DNA of 7,840 nucleotides from Woeseiaceae bacterium (GCA_002696705.1 NZSH01000014.1:1-7840), one strand, 5' to 3'; positions 1-7,480 are shown, counted from the stretch's first letter. The notes: generated by a model from the letters alone, not told the origin. A program made the numbers and translations.

Positions 1-324
1 CTCTTCAAATCGTGCTGTCACGAACGTCGCACGACGCGCCGTTTCTGGAAAGTGCTCTTGCGTACGCGCGCGGGTTAACTCGACCATTTCCTCAGATGCG
101 TCGACGAATGTGAACTCGCAATCAGGCGCATGCCGGACGAGTGGTACCGATAACCCGCCTGAACCGCAACCCAGCTCAAGGACGGTTTGCGGATGCCGCG
201 GTAGATACTTGATTAATTTTTCGATCATTGCATCATAGCAAGGCACGGAACGATGAATCAGGGAGTCGTACTCAAAGCCCATCGCACCGAAATAGTCTGA
301 AGCCGTCCTTGGAGAATCGCTCAT
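1..324 (-). CDS. Class I SAM-dependent methyltransferase, N-terminal part (runs off the window)
   Basis: The frame stays open from the ATG at 322-324 to the left edge, giving the first 108 residues. The SAM-binding fold is recognisable. Motif I, VLELGCGSG, lies at residues 48-56. The second strand FTFVDASEEMVEL (71-83) ends in an acidic residue, Asp75, of the kind that binds the ribose hydroxyls of SAM. The N-terminus (ASDYFGAMGFEYDSLIHRSV, residues 8-27) resembles the cap helices of small-molecule methyltransferases of the Methyltransf_11/25 type. The substrate cannot be read, because specificity elements lie beyond the edge. An in-frame stop at 364-366 rules out a much longer N-terminus, and the chosen ATG is the only good start; only a weak GCGAG sits before it. 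It lies 85 bases after the small membrane gene on the same strand, with no clear terminator between, so read-through is possible. The fold call is firm; the function is open. Confidence 0.85.
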   Translation of the reverse strand, partial: MSDSPRTASDYFGAMGFEYDSLIHRSVPCYDAMIEKLIKYLPRHPQTVLELGCGSGGLSVPLVRHAPDCEFTFVDASEEMVELTRARTQEHFPETARRATFVTARFEE

Positions 325-409
325 TAAACTCGCTTTATTTCGCGTATTGCTCGCAAAAAACCTTTAGTGAAAGACAAAACCATTCATGGCGTCGTCAAGT
401 GACCAGGTG

Positions 410-568
410 TCACATGGTCCAACGAGCTGCACTAAACCACAGAACGGTTCCAAAAAGCGCCAAAACTGCATGTGTTTCCCATGCGATTAAACCGGAAAAA
501 ACAAAAAATGCTGGCACCAGCACGAGTCCAAGGCCCGCACATGCAACTACCCGTGCGACCCAGATCAC
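410..568 (-). CDS. Small two-helix membrane protein, translationally coupled to the NCS1 permease
   Basis: This is a 52-residue frame that starts with GTG at 566-568 and ends with TGA at 410-412. The GTG shares four bases (GTGA) with the permease stop codon, the usual geometry for coupled translation. A strong AGGAGG Shine-Dalgarno lies four bases before it, inside the last permease codons. The product is almost entirely hydrophobic. A first segment covers about residues 4-29 (VARVVACAGLGLVLVPAFFV and following). A polar turn ETH follows at 31-33, then a second segment at about 34-48, and the tail SAARWTM. I do not recognise the family. Small membrane partners of larger carriers are known elsewhere (for example YhdT beside the pantothenate carrier PanF, and the DUF4212 small subunit of some sodium/solute symporters). 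By analogy this may assemble with or stabilise the permease; that role is inference. An upstream in-frame extension exists but would lie inside the permease gene and lacks this ribosome site. Confidence 0.72.
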   Translation of the reverse strand: MIWVARVVACAGLGLVLVPAFFVFSGLIAWETHAVLALFGTVLWFSAARWTM

Positions 569-1950
569 CTCACCTCCTGCACGATTCCGCCTGGCTTCCT
601 CAGCTGTTGGATATAGCAGAACAGTACGTAAAAACCCACAGCAAGAAACCAGCCAGGCAAACCAAGAAAAAATATTTCCATAGGCAAGAAGGCACAAACT
701 GCCAGCGTTCCCGTCCAAGTCAAGGCAGCAGGCCAACTAAATTGCAGTCCGTGGAGCTCGGCGAAGTGCGACTGTAACCCCATCCTTGGTAGCAACCAAA
801 AATCAGCGAAAATGACGACCCCCATTGGCATGAGAATTAATCCGTAAAGAGCCACAAAATCGAGTAATTGCATCATGAGTGCGGGAAACATTGCTGCGGT
901 TGTCGTGACCGCACCTGCTGCGACAGTTACCTTCCAGCGTTTCCAGTTTGGTGTTGCAGTTTGAAGTGCCAAGCCTGCACGATAGAGCGTCGGATTGGCT
1001 GTCGTCCACCCCGCAACAACAACCGCAATGGCACCTGTAACACCAATGCCCATATAGGCGATGGGTCCCGGCGCGATCTCACCTAGAGCAGCCGCGCATA
1101 ATATTCCGGAGGCGACCCAGGCAACGAAGTGACCCAAGTACATTCCGAAGGCACTCAAGAACCCGTGGGTCCAATGCCGCGCATACCGGAGAATGGTCAA
1201 GTCAGCCATACCGATATGCATCGCCATGTTGCAGAACCAGGCAAAAAACATCACATGCCAAAACGTGAATTTTGATTGACCCGCCAGCGGCACACCAGTC
1301 CAAATCCGTTCGTTTGCTACGAGCCAAAATTCCCCGAATGAACTAACACCCAGTTGTTGCAAAACAGCAACCGCAGAGGCCACAAATACCGCTAACATCC
1401 ACGGCCACGCAACCTTTGAAAATCCGGTAATTCGGTCAAACCCCAGAACCGCAAATCCTGTAACAACCGCTCCAACTAAGCCCACAACGATCACCCACGA
1501 CACACTATTCGGATAACGATCATTTAAGCCTGGCATCGTCATATCAAAGGGAAGACCAACAGCCGTTGCTGCTACTGAGATCATTGCACCCGCTAAAAAA
1601 CAGAACATCAGTGCGTTTACAATGTTGTAGACAAACAGGAGCTGTGGGCCGGTGATCTTGCGGAGCTGCCAGTAGAGGTTTAACCGAGTTCGGACAGCGA
1701 TTGGGGCAACAAAGAACGCCCAGCTCAACACGGCCAGGAGGTTGCCGACAATTAAGCCTCCGAATAAATCGGTAGCGGTCACACCGTGTGCCACAAACAG
1801 TGGACCAATAACAAATTCAGTACCCGCTATATGTTCCCCAGCGAAAAGCGCAACAAACGTGCCTGAACCTTGGATACGATCTGCACTTACTGGTTGCCGG
1901 TCGAATTCGTTTATGGCATCCAGTTTTGCGGTTAATGACATGAATCGCAT
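565..1950 (-). CDS. NCS1-family permease (purine/cytosine/hydantoin-type symporter)
   Basis: This is a 461-residue polytopic inner-membrane protein of normal length for the nucleobase:cation symporter-1 family (cytosine permease CodB, hydantoin carrier Mhp1). About twelve hydrophobic segments are visible from residue 30 to 449. The family-typical stretch AGWTTANPTLYRAGLAL lies at 313-329. FADFWLLPR at 381-389 corresponds to the conserved Asp-Tyr/Phe segment late in the fold. GEHIAGTEFVIGPLF at 38-52 is in the first helix, where substrate and sodium or proton ligands lie in known members. The substrate cannot be assigned from sequence alone: cytosine, purines, allantoin, hydantoins or other small cyclic amides are all possible. 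The first ATG (1948-1950) is used; Met4 (1939-1941) is equally plausible, and neither has a good ribosome site. The gene starts 33 bases after the cyclotransferase stop and its own stop overlaps the small membrane gene, so all three are probably co-transcribed. Confidence 0.88.
   Translation of the reverse strand: MRFMSLTAKLDAINEFDRQPVSADRIQGSGTFVALFAGEHIAGTEFVIGPLFVAHGVTATDLFGGLIVGNLLAVLSWAFFVAPIAVRTRLNLYWQLRKITGPQLLFVYNIVNALMFCFLAGAMISVAATAVGLPFDMTMPGLNDRYPNSVSWVIVVGLVGAVVTGFAVLGFDRITGFSKVAWPWMLAVFVASAVAVLQQLGVSSFGEFWLVANERIWTGVPLAGQSKFTFWHVMFFAWFCNMAMHIGMADLTILRYARHWTHGFLSAFGMYLGHFVAWVASGILCAAALGEIAPGPIAYMGIGVTGAIAVVVAGWTTANPTLYRAGLALQTATPNWKRWKVTVAAGAVTTTAAMFPALMMQLLDFVALYGLILMPMGVVIFADFWLLPRMGLQSHFAELHGLQFSWPAALTWTGTLAVCAFLPMEIFFLGLPGWFLAVGFYVLFCYIQQLRKPGGIVQEVR
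573..578 (-). promoter_or_regulatory. Ribosome binding site deciding the GTG start of the small membrane gene
   Basis: Read on the minus strand, AGGAGG is followed by TGAG and then GTG. The spacing of four bases is short but workable. This perfect Shine-Dalgarno core lies within the end of the permease coding sequence. It is stronger than any ribosome site before the permease itself, which supports real translation of the small gene. Confidence 0.7.
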
Positions 1951-1983
1951 TTAGATGGCGTCTACCGTGAAGAACTCGGACAT

Positions 1984-2859
1984 TCACGGATCAGTGACAC
2001 GGATTTCGAACACGGATGGCCACAATTTACCCGTCACAAACAGGCGGTCGCCCTCAGCATCATAGGCAATGCCATTTAAAACACCTTCGGGATCTATCGG
2101 GTAATCTTGAGGCAATAACCCTGACAAATCAATCCTACCGTTAACCAAACCAGACCCTGGATCGATCTGCAGGATCTCGTCTTGATGCCACACGTTTGCC
2201 CAAATCTCTCCGTTGATAAATTCCAGCTCATTGAGTTGATCGATGGGTCCTAAACTGTCATGGACGAGAACGCGACGCGCTTCAGTGAATGACTGAGGAT
2301 CAAGAAAATACAGCCACGCCGATCCATCACTCATCACCAGATGGCGACCATCGTGAGTTAACCCCCATCCCTCCGTGTTGTAACTAAATTGTCCGCGACG
2401 TTCGAAGGTGTCAGCGTCATAAATAAAGCCCGTATGAGCAACCCAGGTTAGCTGGTACAGTAAGCCGCCAAACTCCGTAATCCCTTCACCAAATAACCAT
2501 GAGGGAAGGTCGACTTGTTCGACGATGCGACTTGTCTCAAGCTCTATTTTCCGGATTGATGAACGACCGTAACGTCCAGTACCCTCCACGAGAAAGCCAT
2601 CGTCAAAATACAGCCCCTGGGTGAAAGCTTCTGGATCGTGTGGATACACATTAATGACTTCATATCCCTTGCTAGAAGCTCTCTGGGCTCCCCCTAAGAC
2701 AGATGACTGGAGTACTAAACTACACGTCACAACAACAATGACCGCAAACGACAGCATTGTGGGCGTCCATCGCACAGGTATCGGCCCTTCGGACTTGAAC
2801 ATTTGTTTTGAGCGAATCGCCCTCAAATCGCACTCGTCGTTTTGTGCTGCATTAATCAT
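1984..2859 (-). CDS. Glutaminyl-peptide cyclotransferase, papaya/bacterial type (Glu_cyclase_2), membrane-anchored
   Basis: The enzyme converts N-terminal glutamine of peptides and proteins to pyroglutamate with release of ammonia. It belongs to the five-bladed propeller type found in papaya and bacteria, unrelated to the zinc-dependent animal enzyme. With the start used here (291 residues), one hydrophobic segment lies at about 35-55, followed by the whole catalytic propeller. Family signatures are FTQGL (79-83), EGTGRYGRS (92-100), LNELEFI (209-215), ANVWHQDEI (221-229), VLNGIAYD (260-267) and LFVTGKLWP (273-281), with Glu211 the likely acid/base region. The topology predicts a periplasmic enzyme held by a signal anchor or signal peptide. 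Start choice: the ATG at 2857-2859 overlaps the preceding gene's stop by eight bases, suggesting coupling. The ATG at 2800-2802 would give 272 residues, closer to a classical exported form. Neither has a clear Shine-Dalgarno. The enzyme family is very likely; the start is uncertain. Confidence 0.9.
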   Translation of the reverse strand: MINAAQNDECDLRAIRSKQMFKSEGPIPVRWTPTMLSFAVIVVVTCSLVLQSSVLGGAQRASSKGYEVINVYPHDPEAFTQGLYFDDGFLVEGTGRYGRSSIRKIELETSRIVEQVDLPSWLFGEGITEFGGLLYQLTWVAHTGFIYDADTFERRGQFSYNTEGWGLTHDGRHLVMSDGSAWLYFLDPQSFTEARRVLVHDSLGPIDQLNELEFINGEIWANVWHQDEILQIDPGSGLVNGRIDLSGLLPQDYPIDPEGVLNGIAYDAEGDRLFVTGKLWPSVFEIRVTDP

Positions 2860-5800
2860 CAGCCACACTCTGGGCACGTAATACCTGTTCAAGTCGCCCG
2901 ATGTAGTCACTAAGCATGCTATTCAACTCCTGATAACGATCAACAGCATCCTGGCCAGGCTGTTGATCGGCTCGCGTCAAGCCCGAGTACAAATAGTTGA
3001 GCTGATCGACTAACATCGGTCGAGAATATCGGCGTGATGCGGTTACTAGCTGATCTCGGATCTCGAGGAGCGCTTGCATAACATCATCAGGCGAGTTGGC
3101 CTGCGCTTCGTCCAACTTAGCCACAGCTAGACGCGCGTCACTCAGTGCGTTTCTCACGTCGAGACTCAGTTTTACCTGCGCCTGTACGTTCGCTACGGTG
3201 ACCGTGCCTTCTTCTTCAATCCGAGGGTCCATCAATACTTCAAACGATACGACCTGACTCCAACTTCCAACTGAAAGTCGTGCTTGGTATAAACCAGGCA
3301 CAACCATTGGCCCATTCCCACCCGACTGTTGTAAGGATTGAGACCATGGCCCGGCGTGTCGCAGATCCCAGGCAAAGCGGTGCATGCCCGCTGTCTTTGG
3401 TAGCTGTGGCGTACCAGCACCGGCAAGTGACCAGTTCCCCATTCGAATAGAATCAGAAAATTGAATTGCGCTTTTCGCTTGCTCGCTTGAAAACGCACGC
3501 ACCACATCGCCGTTAGCATTCAATATCTCCAGGCGAACCTCACCGGAAGGTTCAGACGCAAGATAGTAATCAACGCGTGCGCCGGGACTAGGATATTGGG
3601 GTTCATCCGGACCAGGGTCGCGGAACCTTCGTGCAGCATAGAGGCGATACGGGTCGCGTACTTCGTACAGATGCACCTCAGAAGCGGCAACCTCGTCCGA
3701 CACTTCGTGCAATGGCAGCAGATTATACAGAATCCAAAAACCGCGTCCCATCGTCGACAACACTAAGTCTTGACTCACGATTTTCATGTCGGAAACTGGG
3801 GTGGCCGGAAGGTTAAGTTGCAATGACTGCCACTGCGTCCCTGCATCGAACGATATGAACATGCCAAACTCTGTACCGGCATAGAGTAAGCCTTCACGAT
3901 CCGGATCTTCTCGAACAACGCGTACAGGATGATCTGCCGGAATGCCATTATTGCCTGTGGTGATTCGTGTCCAGTTATCACCGTAATCCTTTGTTCGATA
4001 CACATACGGCGAGAAATCACCGAGTTGGTAGCGTAAAATCGCAACATACGCCGTAGCCGGATCATGAGGCGACACCTCAATGGTTTGAACGCGGCCATAG
4101 GCGCCAAGATTCGGAGGGGTAACGTCGGTCCACGTTTGTCCATTGTTGCGTGTCACGTGAACCGGTCCGTCATTAGCGCCCACCCAGATCACACCTTTTT
4201 CATGCGGTGATTCCTGAATTTCATAGATGACGCTGAAATGTTCTTCACCGGTCACATCAATGGTGATTGGCGACCCAGACACTACCTGTGTTTCTGGCGT
4301 GAACGCTGTTAGGTCCGGTGAAATCGTTTCCCACGTCTGCCCACCATCCTCGGTCACGTGCACAAACTGCGAAGTGTGATACACGCGATTCGGATCATGC
4401 GGAGATACATGAATTGGGGCAACCCGTTGAAACCGATAGGCTAAGTCGCGCGGGTTATGTCCATAAATGTTCCAGAAGCCAACGTAGTACTGTTGTTCCT
4501 GTCCTGTCCGTCGATTAAAGAGTCCAAATCGACCCTTGCAGTTCGCATAAACAATGTCCGGATCATCCGGCTTCGGTACAACTGGTCCGGTCTCACAACC
4601 ACCAACCGATTCCCAGAGTGCCGTGTGCCCGCCAGGCATTCGCCGTGGCGGTAAACTTGGCATTGAAATTGTCGAGTTATCTTGTTGACCTGCAAATAAC
4701 CGATATGGAAATTCCTCGCTAATATCAACCTGGTATAGTTCAGCCGTCGGCTGATTATCCTGAGTAGACCAAGTCCTGCCACCATTAACCGTGACATTAG
4801 CACCGCCATCATTCGACTGAATAAAAATGTCTGGGTTGTCTGGATTGATCCACATGTCATGGTTATCGCCGTGCGGTACGGTAACGCGACTCCATGTTTG
4901 ACCGGCATCCTGAGACATCCACTGCCCTTCAGCCATACCCCATAGGATGTCTGGGTTCGTCGGATGCGCTTCGAGATTGCAGTAGTAGAACGGCCTATTA
5001 ATAATGGGCTGGAAATCTGTTACCTGCTCCCAACGTGCTCCCCGATCATCAGAACGGTAGACACCACCTTCACTTGACGGTGCTTCAATCAAGACGTAGA
5101 CGCGGTCAGGGTCGGCTGCTGATACCGCAAGATCAGCCTTACCGCGCAAGCCGGTTGGTAGTCCGGCGGTTAATGGCAGCCAGTTATCACCACCATCGGA
5201 TGATTTGTAGACACCACCTTCGTATCCGCCACTAATAATGGTCCAAGGTTTCCGCTCAGCCAGCCACATTGTGGCGTAGATCTCATCAGGGTTGTCTGGC
5301 ACAAATTCCAGGTCGACGGCTCCAGTCTGTTCGGAAATAAATAGCACTTGCTCCCATGACTGACCGCCATCCCGTGTTCGATATACGCCTCGATCGGGAT
5401 TCGCAATAAATGGATTACCAATCGCTGCTACATAGACAAGGTCAGGATTCCGTGGGTGAATCAAGACCGCACCTGAATTACCAGTGGCAGTAAGACCTAC
5501 ATGCTGCCAAGTGGTTCCCGCATCTATCGACTTATAAACACCTTTTCCGATAATGACGTTACTCCGTAAACCGTCCGAACCAGTGGCAACATAAATAATG
5601 TTTGGATCAGACTCCGCGACACTAATGGCACCAACTGACCCAGTTGCGAAATAACCATCTGAAATGTTGTGCCAACGCTGGCCATAATCTGTCGTCTTCC
5701 AGACGCCTCCACCAGTCGCGCCCATATAGAAGGTCGACGGTTGATCCCGATGACCAGCAACCGCAGTAACACGTCCGCCACGCGACGGTCCAATCATTCG

Positions 5801-5911
5801 GTACTCCAACCCCTCGAAGAGATTCGGAGAAAACACGTCCTGCGCGACGAGGCTTCCTGGGCCGGCTGTCAAGATAACCAACGACATAACCAGTTTCAAA
5901 TATAGACGCAT
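2852..5911 (-). CDS. Exported Asp-box (BNR/sortilin-like) beta-propeller protein
   Basis: This is a 1019-residue secreted protein. A signal peptide covers residues 1-23 (hydrophobic core 7-16), with likely cleavage in SLVA/QD. Eleven Asp-box motifs of the form S/T-x-D/N-x-G-x-x-W are visible, at 73, 128, 179, 237, 287, 333, 374, 520, 587, 640 and 687. They indicate two stacked multi-bladed propellers like those of VPS10/sortilin and BNR glycosidase-like proteins. The opening YRMIGPSRGGRVTAVAG and the His/Asp-rich segment VPHGDNHDMWINP (345-357) are typical of this family, often annotated as WD40/YVTN/BNR-like or, loosely, glycosyl hydrolase. No sialidase catalytic set is evident, so an enzyme activity should not be assumed. 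After about residue 740 comes a beta-sandwich-like region (FlgD-like, around 745-893), then a helical tail (905-1015). The start has GGGAGG nine bases upstream. The likely role is ligand or protein binding outside the cytoplasm; the ligand is unknown. Confidence 0.88.
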   Translation of the reverse strand: MRLYLKLVMSLVILTAGPGSLVAQDVFSPNLFEGLEYRMIGPSRGGRVTAVAGHRDQPSTFYMGATGGGVWKTTDYGQRWHNISDGYFATGSVGAISVAESDPNIIYVATGSDGLRSNVIIGKGVYKSIDAGTTWQHVGLTATGNSGAVLIHPRNPDLVYVAAIGNPFIANPDRGVYRTRDGGQSWEQVLFISEQTGAVDLEFVPDNPDEIYATMWLAERKPWTIISGGYEGGVYKSSDGGDNWLPLTAGLPTGLRGKADLAVSAADPDRVYVLIEAPSSEGGVYRSDDRGARWEQVTDFQPIINRPFYYCNLEAHPTNPDILWGMAEGQWMSQDAGQTWSRVTVPHGDNHDMWINPDNPDIFIQSNDGGANVTVNGGRTWSTQDNQPTAELYQVDISEEFPYRLFAGQQDNSTISMPSLPPRRMPGGHTALWESVGGCETGPVVPKPDDPDIVYANCKGRFGLFNRRTGQEQQYYVGFWNIYGHNPRDLAYRFQRVAPIHVSPHDPNRVYHTSQFVHVTEDGGQTWETISPDLTAFTPETQVVSGSPITIDVTGEEHFSVIYEIQESPHEKGVIWVGANDGPVHVTRNNGQTWTDVTPPNLGAYGRVQTIEVSPHDPATAYVAILRYQLGDFSPYVYRTKDYGDNWTRITTGNNGIPADHPVRVVREDPDREGLLYAGTEFGMFISFDAGTQWQSLQLNLPATPVSDMKIVSQDLVLSTMGRGFWILYNLLPLHEVSDEVAASEVHLYEVRDPYRLYAARRFRDPGPDEPQYPSPGARVDYYLASEPSGEVRLEILNANGDVVRAFSSEQAKSAIQFSDSIRMGNWSLAGAGTPQLPKTAGMHRFAWDLRHAGPWSQSLQQSGGNGPMVVPGLYQARLSVGSWSQVVSFEVLMDPRIEEEGTVTVANVQAQVKLSLDVRNALSDARLAVAKLDEAQANSPDDVMQALLEIRDQLVTASRRYSRPMLVDQLNYLYSGLTRADQQPGQDAVDRYQELNSMLSDYIGRLEQVLRAQSVADD

Positions 5912-5920
5912 GAATTCGTG

Positions 5921-5926
5921 CCTCCC
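5921..5926 (-). promoter_or_regulatory. Ribosome binding site of the Asp-box propeller gene
   Basis: GGGAGG reads on the minus strand nine bases before the ATG at 5909-5911. It fixes the start of the large propeller gene and puts it right at the signal peptide. Confidence 0.75.
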
Positions 5927-5944
5927 TCGGCAAATAATGTCGTG

Positions 5945-5974
5945 ATGTTAGATTGACACGGATAAAAATGACAA
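5945..5974 (-). promoter_or_regulatory. Candidate sigma70-type promoter before the propeller-cyclotransferase-permease unit
   Basis: On the minus strand TTGTCA (5969-5974; five of six to the -35 consensus) is followed after 18 bases by TAACAT (5945-5950; four of six to the -10 consensus). Transcription would begin around 5938, leaving a leader of roughly 27 bases that includes the ribosome site. The position between two co-directional genes makes sense for a separately transcribed unit. However, the match is by eye in an AT-rich gap, and read-through from the HupE-like gene is also possible. Confidence 0.4.
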
Positions 5975-5981
5975 GCGTTAC

Positions 5982-5991
5982 CTTAATTAAG
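5982..5991. promoter_or_regulatory. Perfect 10-base palindrome CTTAATTAAG, possible operator
   Basis: This self-complementary decamer sits seven bases upstream of the candidate -35 box of the propeller gene and a few bases after the stop of the HupE-like gene. A dimeric regulator could bind there, or it could be a remnant stem at the end of the upstream transcript. The stem has no loop and no adjoining U run, so it does not look like an intrinsic terminator. Such AT-only palindromes also arise by chance. Confidence 0.2.
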
Positions 5992-6002
5992 TTGCAAACC
6001 TA

Positions 6003-7379
6003 CTAATCTTCAATAGATGCTCGGGGCGCCCGCACGTTAGGCTCGGCCTGACCCAAATTAGGTCTTGGAAAAATCAGATGCATCAGCCAGAGCAGCCCTA
6101 GAATAATCAGTCCAAGAATCGTCCACCGTGTAAAGATTTCAAACAAGGCCATATTAACCTCTGGCCACTGAAATCGAAATGGGTACTGCGACAGTTGGAG
6201 CGCACGTTCACTAGTCCAGTGCCAAGCCGTATGGATCACAATGACCGACAAGAGAATTGTGCCTATGCGATCCCCTACTACAAATCGAAATAACAATCCG
6301 AGTGTCGGTACAAGTACTAGGAGAACGAGCAATTGGCCAAGCTCAACACCGAGATTAAAAGACAGCAGTGACATAAGGAGGTGAGATCCTGCAAACTGCA
6401 GCGTCTCACGCAAGGCAAACGAGAATCCAAAACCGTGTACGAGGCCAAAAGCAAAAGTAATAAGCCATCGACGTTGAAACGTAATGCCGACAATGTTTTC
6501 AATTGCCATGTAGACGATGGACAACGCAATGATTGTTTCGACGAACGGTGGAAACCAGATGGCATCGGGTGCCAAATCAAAGGCAGATGCAATCAGGGTC
6601 ACCGAATGGGCAACGGTGAAGGACGTGACAATCGCCACCAAAGGACCAAACCGTCTAATAGGAATGACGAGACATGCCAAAAAAAGTAGGTGGTCGATTC
6701 CATCAAGAATATGTTCAAAACCGAGAACCACAAAGCGAAGCATCGCCTGATGCCAGCGAGGATCGAGGCGAACTAGGCCAGGATTCCCGGAATACTCAAA
6801 AGGCCGCACTGTCCCATCAGGCAACACAAGTCTCAGAACAGTAATTGTTCGCAGTCCTAAGCGTGCAAGAGTTAAGTCGGTTGAGAATGCAGATTCGTCC
6901 GAGTCAATCGTGTACTCAAAAAGCGCATCAAACATCGCGTCACGCCAAAAAACTCCCGGGTCGGTGGGCAACCGTGGACCCATGACCCGCGCTAAGGCTT
7001 CGTCGTAGGTTGCAAAAGACCGATCATCAGGAAGCGACACCTGAATCTTGACGAGACGTTGGTCGGTCAGCAACCTGTCTTCTTCGTAGACAGTTAACTC
7101 ATCACCGACCCACAGCATAATTGCATCGCGAAGCATAAAGTCAGCCGCCGCAATATCAAGATTGCCTTGCTCGTTTTCCGGAAAGTTAAAATCCTGCATC
7201 GCCTCAAGCGGCACTCGAACTAGCAAACGCAGACGTTGTCCTTCTGCTTTAAGGAATGCCTGGACTGTCACATCGTATGGAATGTCATGACCGGCCGGCC
7301 TGGATGACATTATGAGGGTCATCCCTAAGACCAGGACCAGCATGAAACGGGGCGTGCGAGCCCTCAAGTGTTGGCACAT
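6003..7379 (-). CDS. HupE/UreJ_2-family membrane protein with periplasmic N-terminal domain
   Basis: From the start used here the protein has 458 residues. Residues 1-29 form a signal peptide (core LVLVLGMTLIM at 14-24). Residues 30 to about 205 form a soluble, presumably periplasmic domain. A C-terminal block of about seven membrane helices carries the HupE/UreJ_2 signatures: GFEHILDGIDHLLFL (220-234), FTVAHSVTL (254-262), ETIIALSIVYMAIENI (281-296), GLVHGFGFSFAL (312-323) and FNLGVELGQL (341-350). His223, Asp226, Asp229, His230, His258 and His315 could form a metal path. Classical HupE/UreJ proteins carry nickel or cobalt for hydrogenase or urease, but this longer subfamily is widespread away from those enzymes and its substrate is unproven; none are visible here. 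Start: the frame is open to a GTG at 7536-7538, but that extension is basic, lacks a signal and fills the divergent promoter region, so ATG 7377-7379 is preferred. ATG 7341-7343 is an alternative. Confidence 0.85.
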   Translation of the reverse strand: MCQHLRARTPRFMLVLVLGMTLIMSSRPAGHDIPYDVTVQAFLKAEGQRLRLLVRVPLEAMQDFNFPENEQGNLDIAAADFMLRDAIMLWVGDELTVYEEDRLLTDQRLVKIQVSLPDDRSFATYDEALARVMGPRLPTDPGVFWRDAMFDALFEYTIDSDESAFSTDLTLARLGLRTITVLRLVLPDGTVRPFEYSGNPGLVRLDPRWHQAMLRFVVLGFEHILDGIDHLLFLACLVIPIRRFGPLVAIVTSFTVAHSVTLIASAFDLAPDAIWFPPFVETIIALSIVYMAIENIVGITFQRRWLITFAFGLVHGFGFSFALRETLQFAGSHLLMSLLSFNLGVELGQLLVLLVLVPTLGLLFRFVVGDRIGTILLSVIVIHTAWHWTSERALQLSQYPFRFQWPEVNMALFEIFTRWTILGLIILGLLWLMHLIFPRPNLGQAEPNVRAPRASIED

Positions 7380-7480
7380 GGACAAATCACGGTAACTATT
7401 TGTTTTTAAGCTTGATACAGCCCTATTGCTGAACCCACGCACGCCAGCCATCCACTTGATTCCGTTATTAAAAGAATTTC

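Noticed and set aside
325..409. Possible intrinsic terminator between the small membrane gene and the methyltransferase
   Set aside because: On the minus strand only a CCAT-GA-ATGG repeat with an impossible two-base loop and an isolated T run are seen; they do not form a stem followed by U residues.
228..683. Plus-strand open frame of 151 codons
   Set aside because: It lies opposite the methyltransferase start, the small membrane gene and the permease end. Its product is a low-complexity mix of Ser, Arg, Thr and Lys with no domain, and there is no ribosome site.
3232..4908. Several 95-155 codon frames inside the propeller gene (3232-3519, 3784-4143, 4441-4908)
   Set aside because: They are shadows produced by the codon bias of the 1019-residue gene; their products have no recognisable domain and no independent start signals.
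5622..5933. Minus-strand open frames overlapping the start of the propeller gene (also 5524-5793)
   Set aside because: They are out-of-frame readings of the signal peptide and first Asp-box blades; the true frame has the signal peptide, the motifs and the GGGAGG site.
6317..6750. Open frames on both strands inside the HupE-like gene
   Set aside because: They lie wholly within a gene whose family motifs are clear, and show no ribosome site or family likeness of their own.
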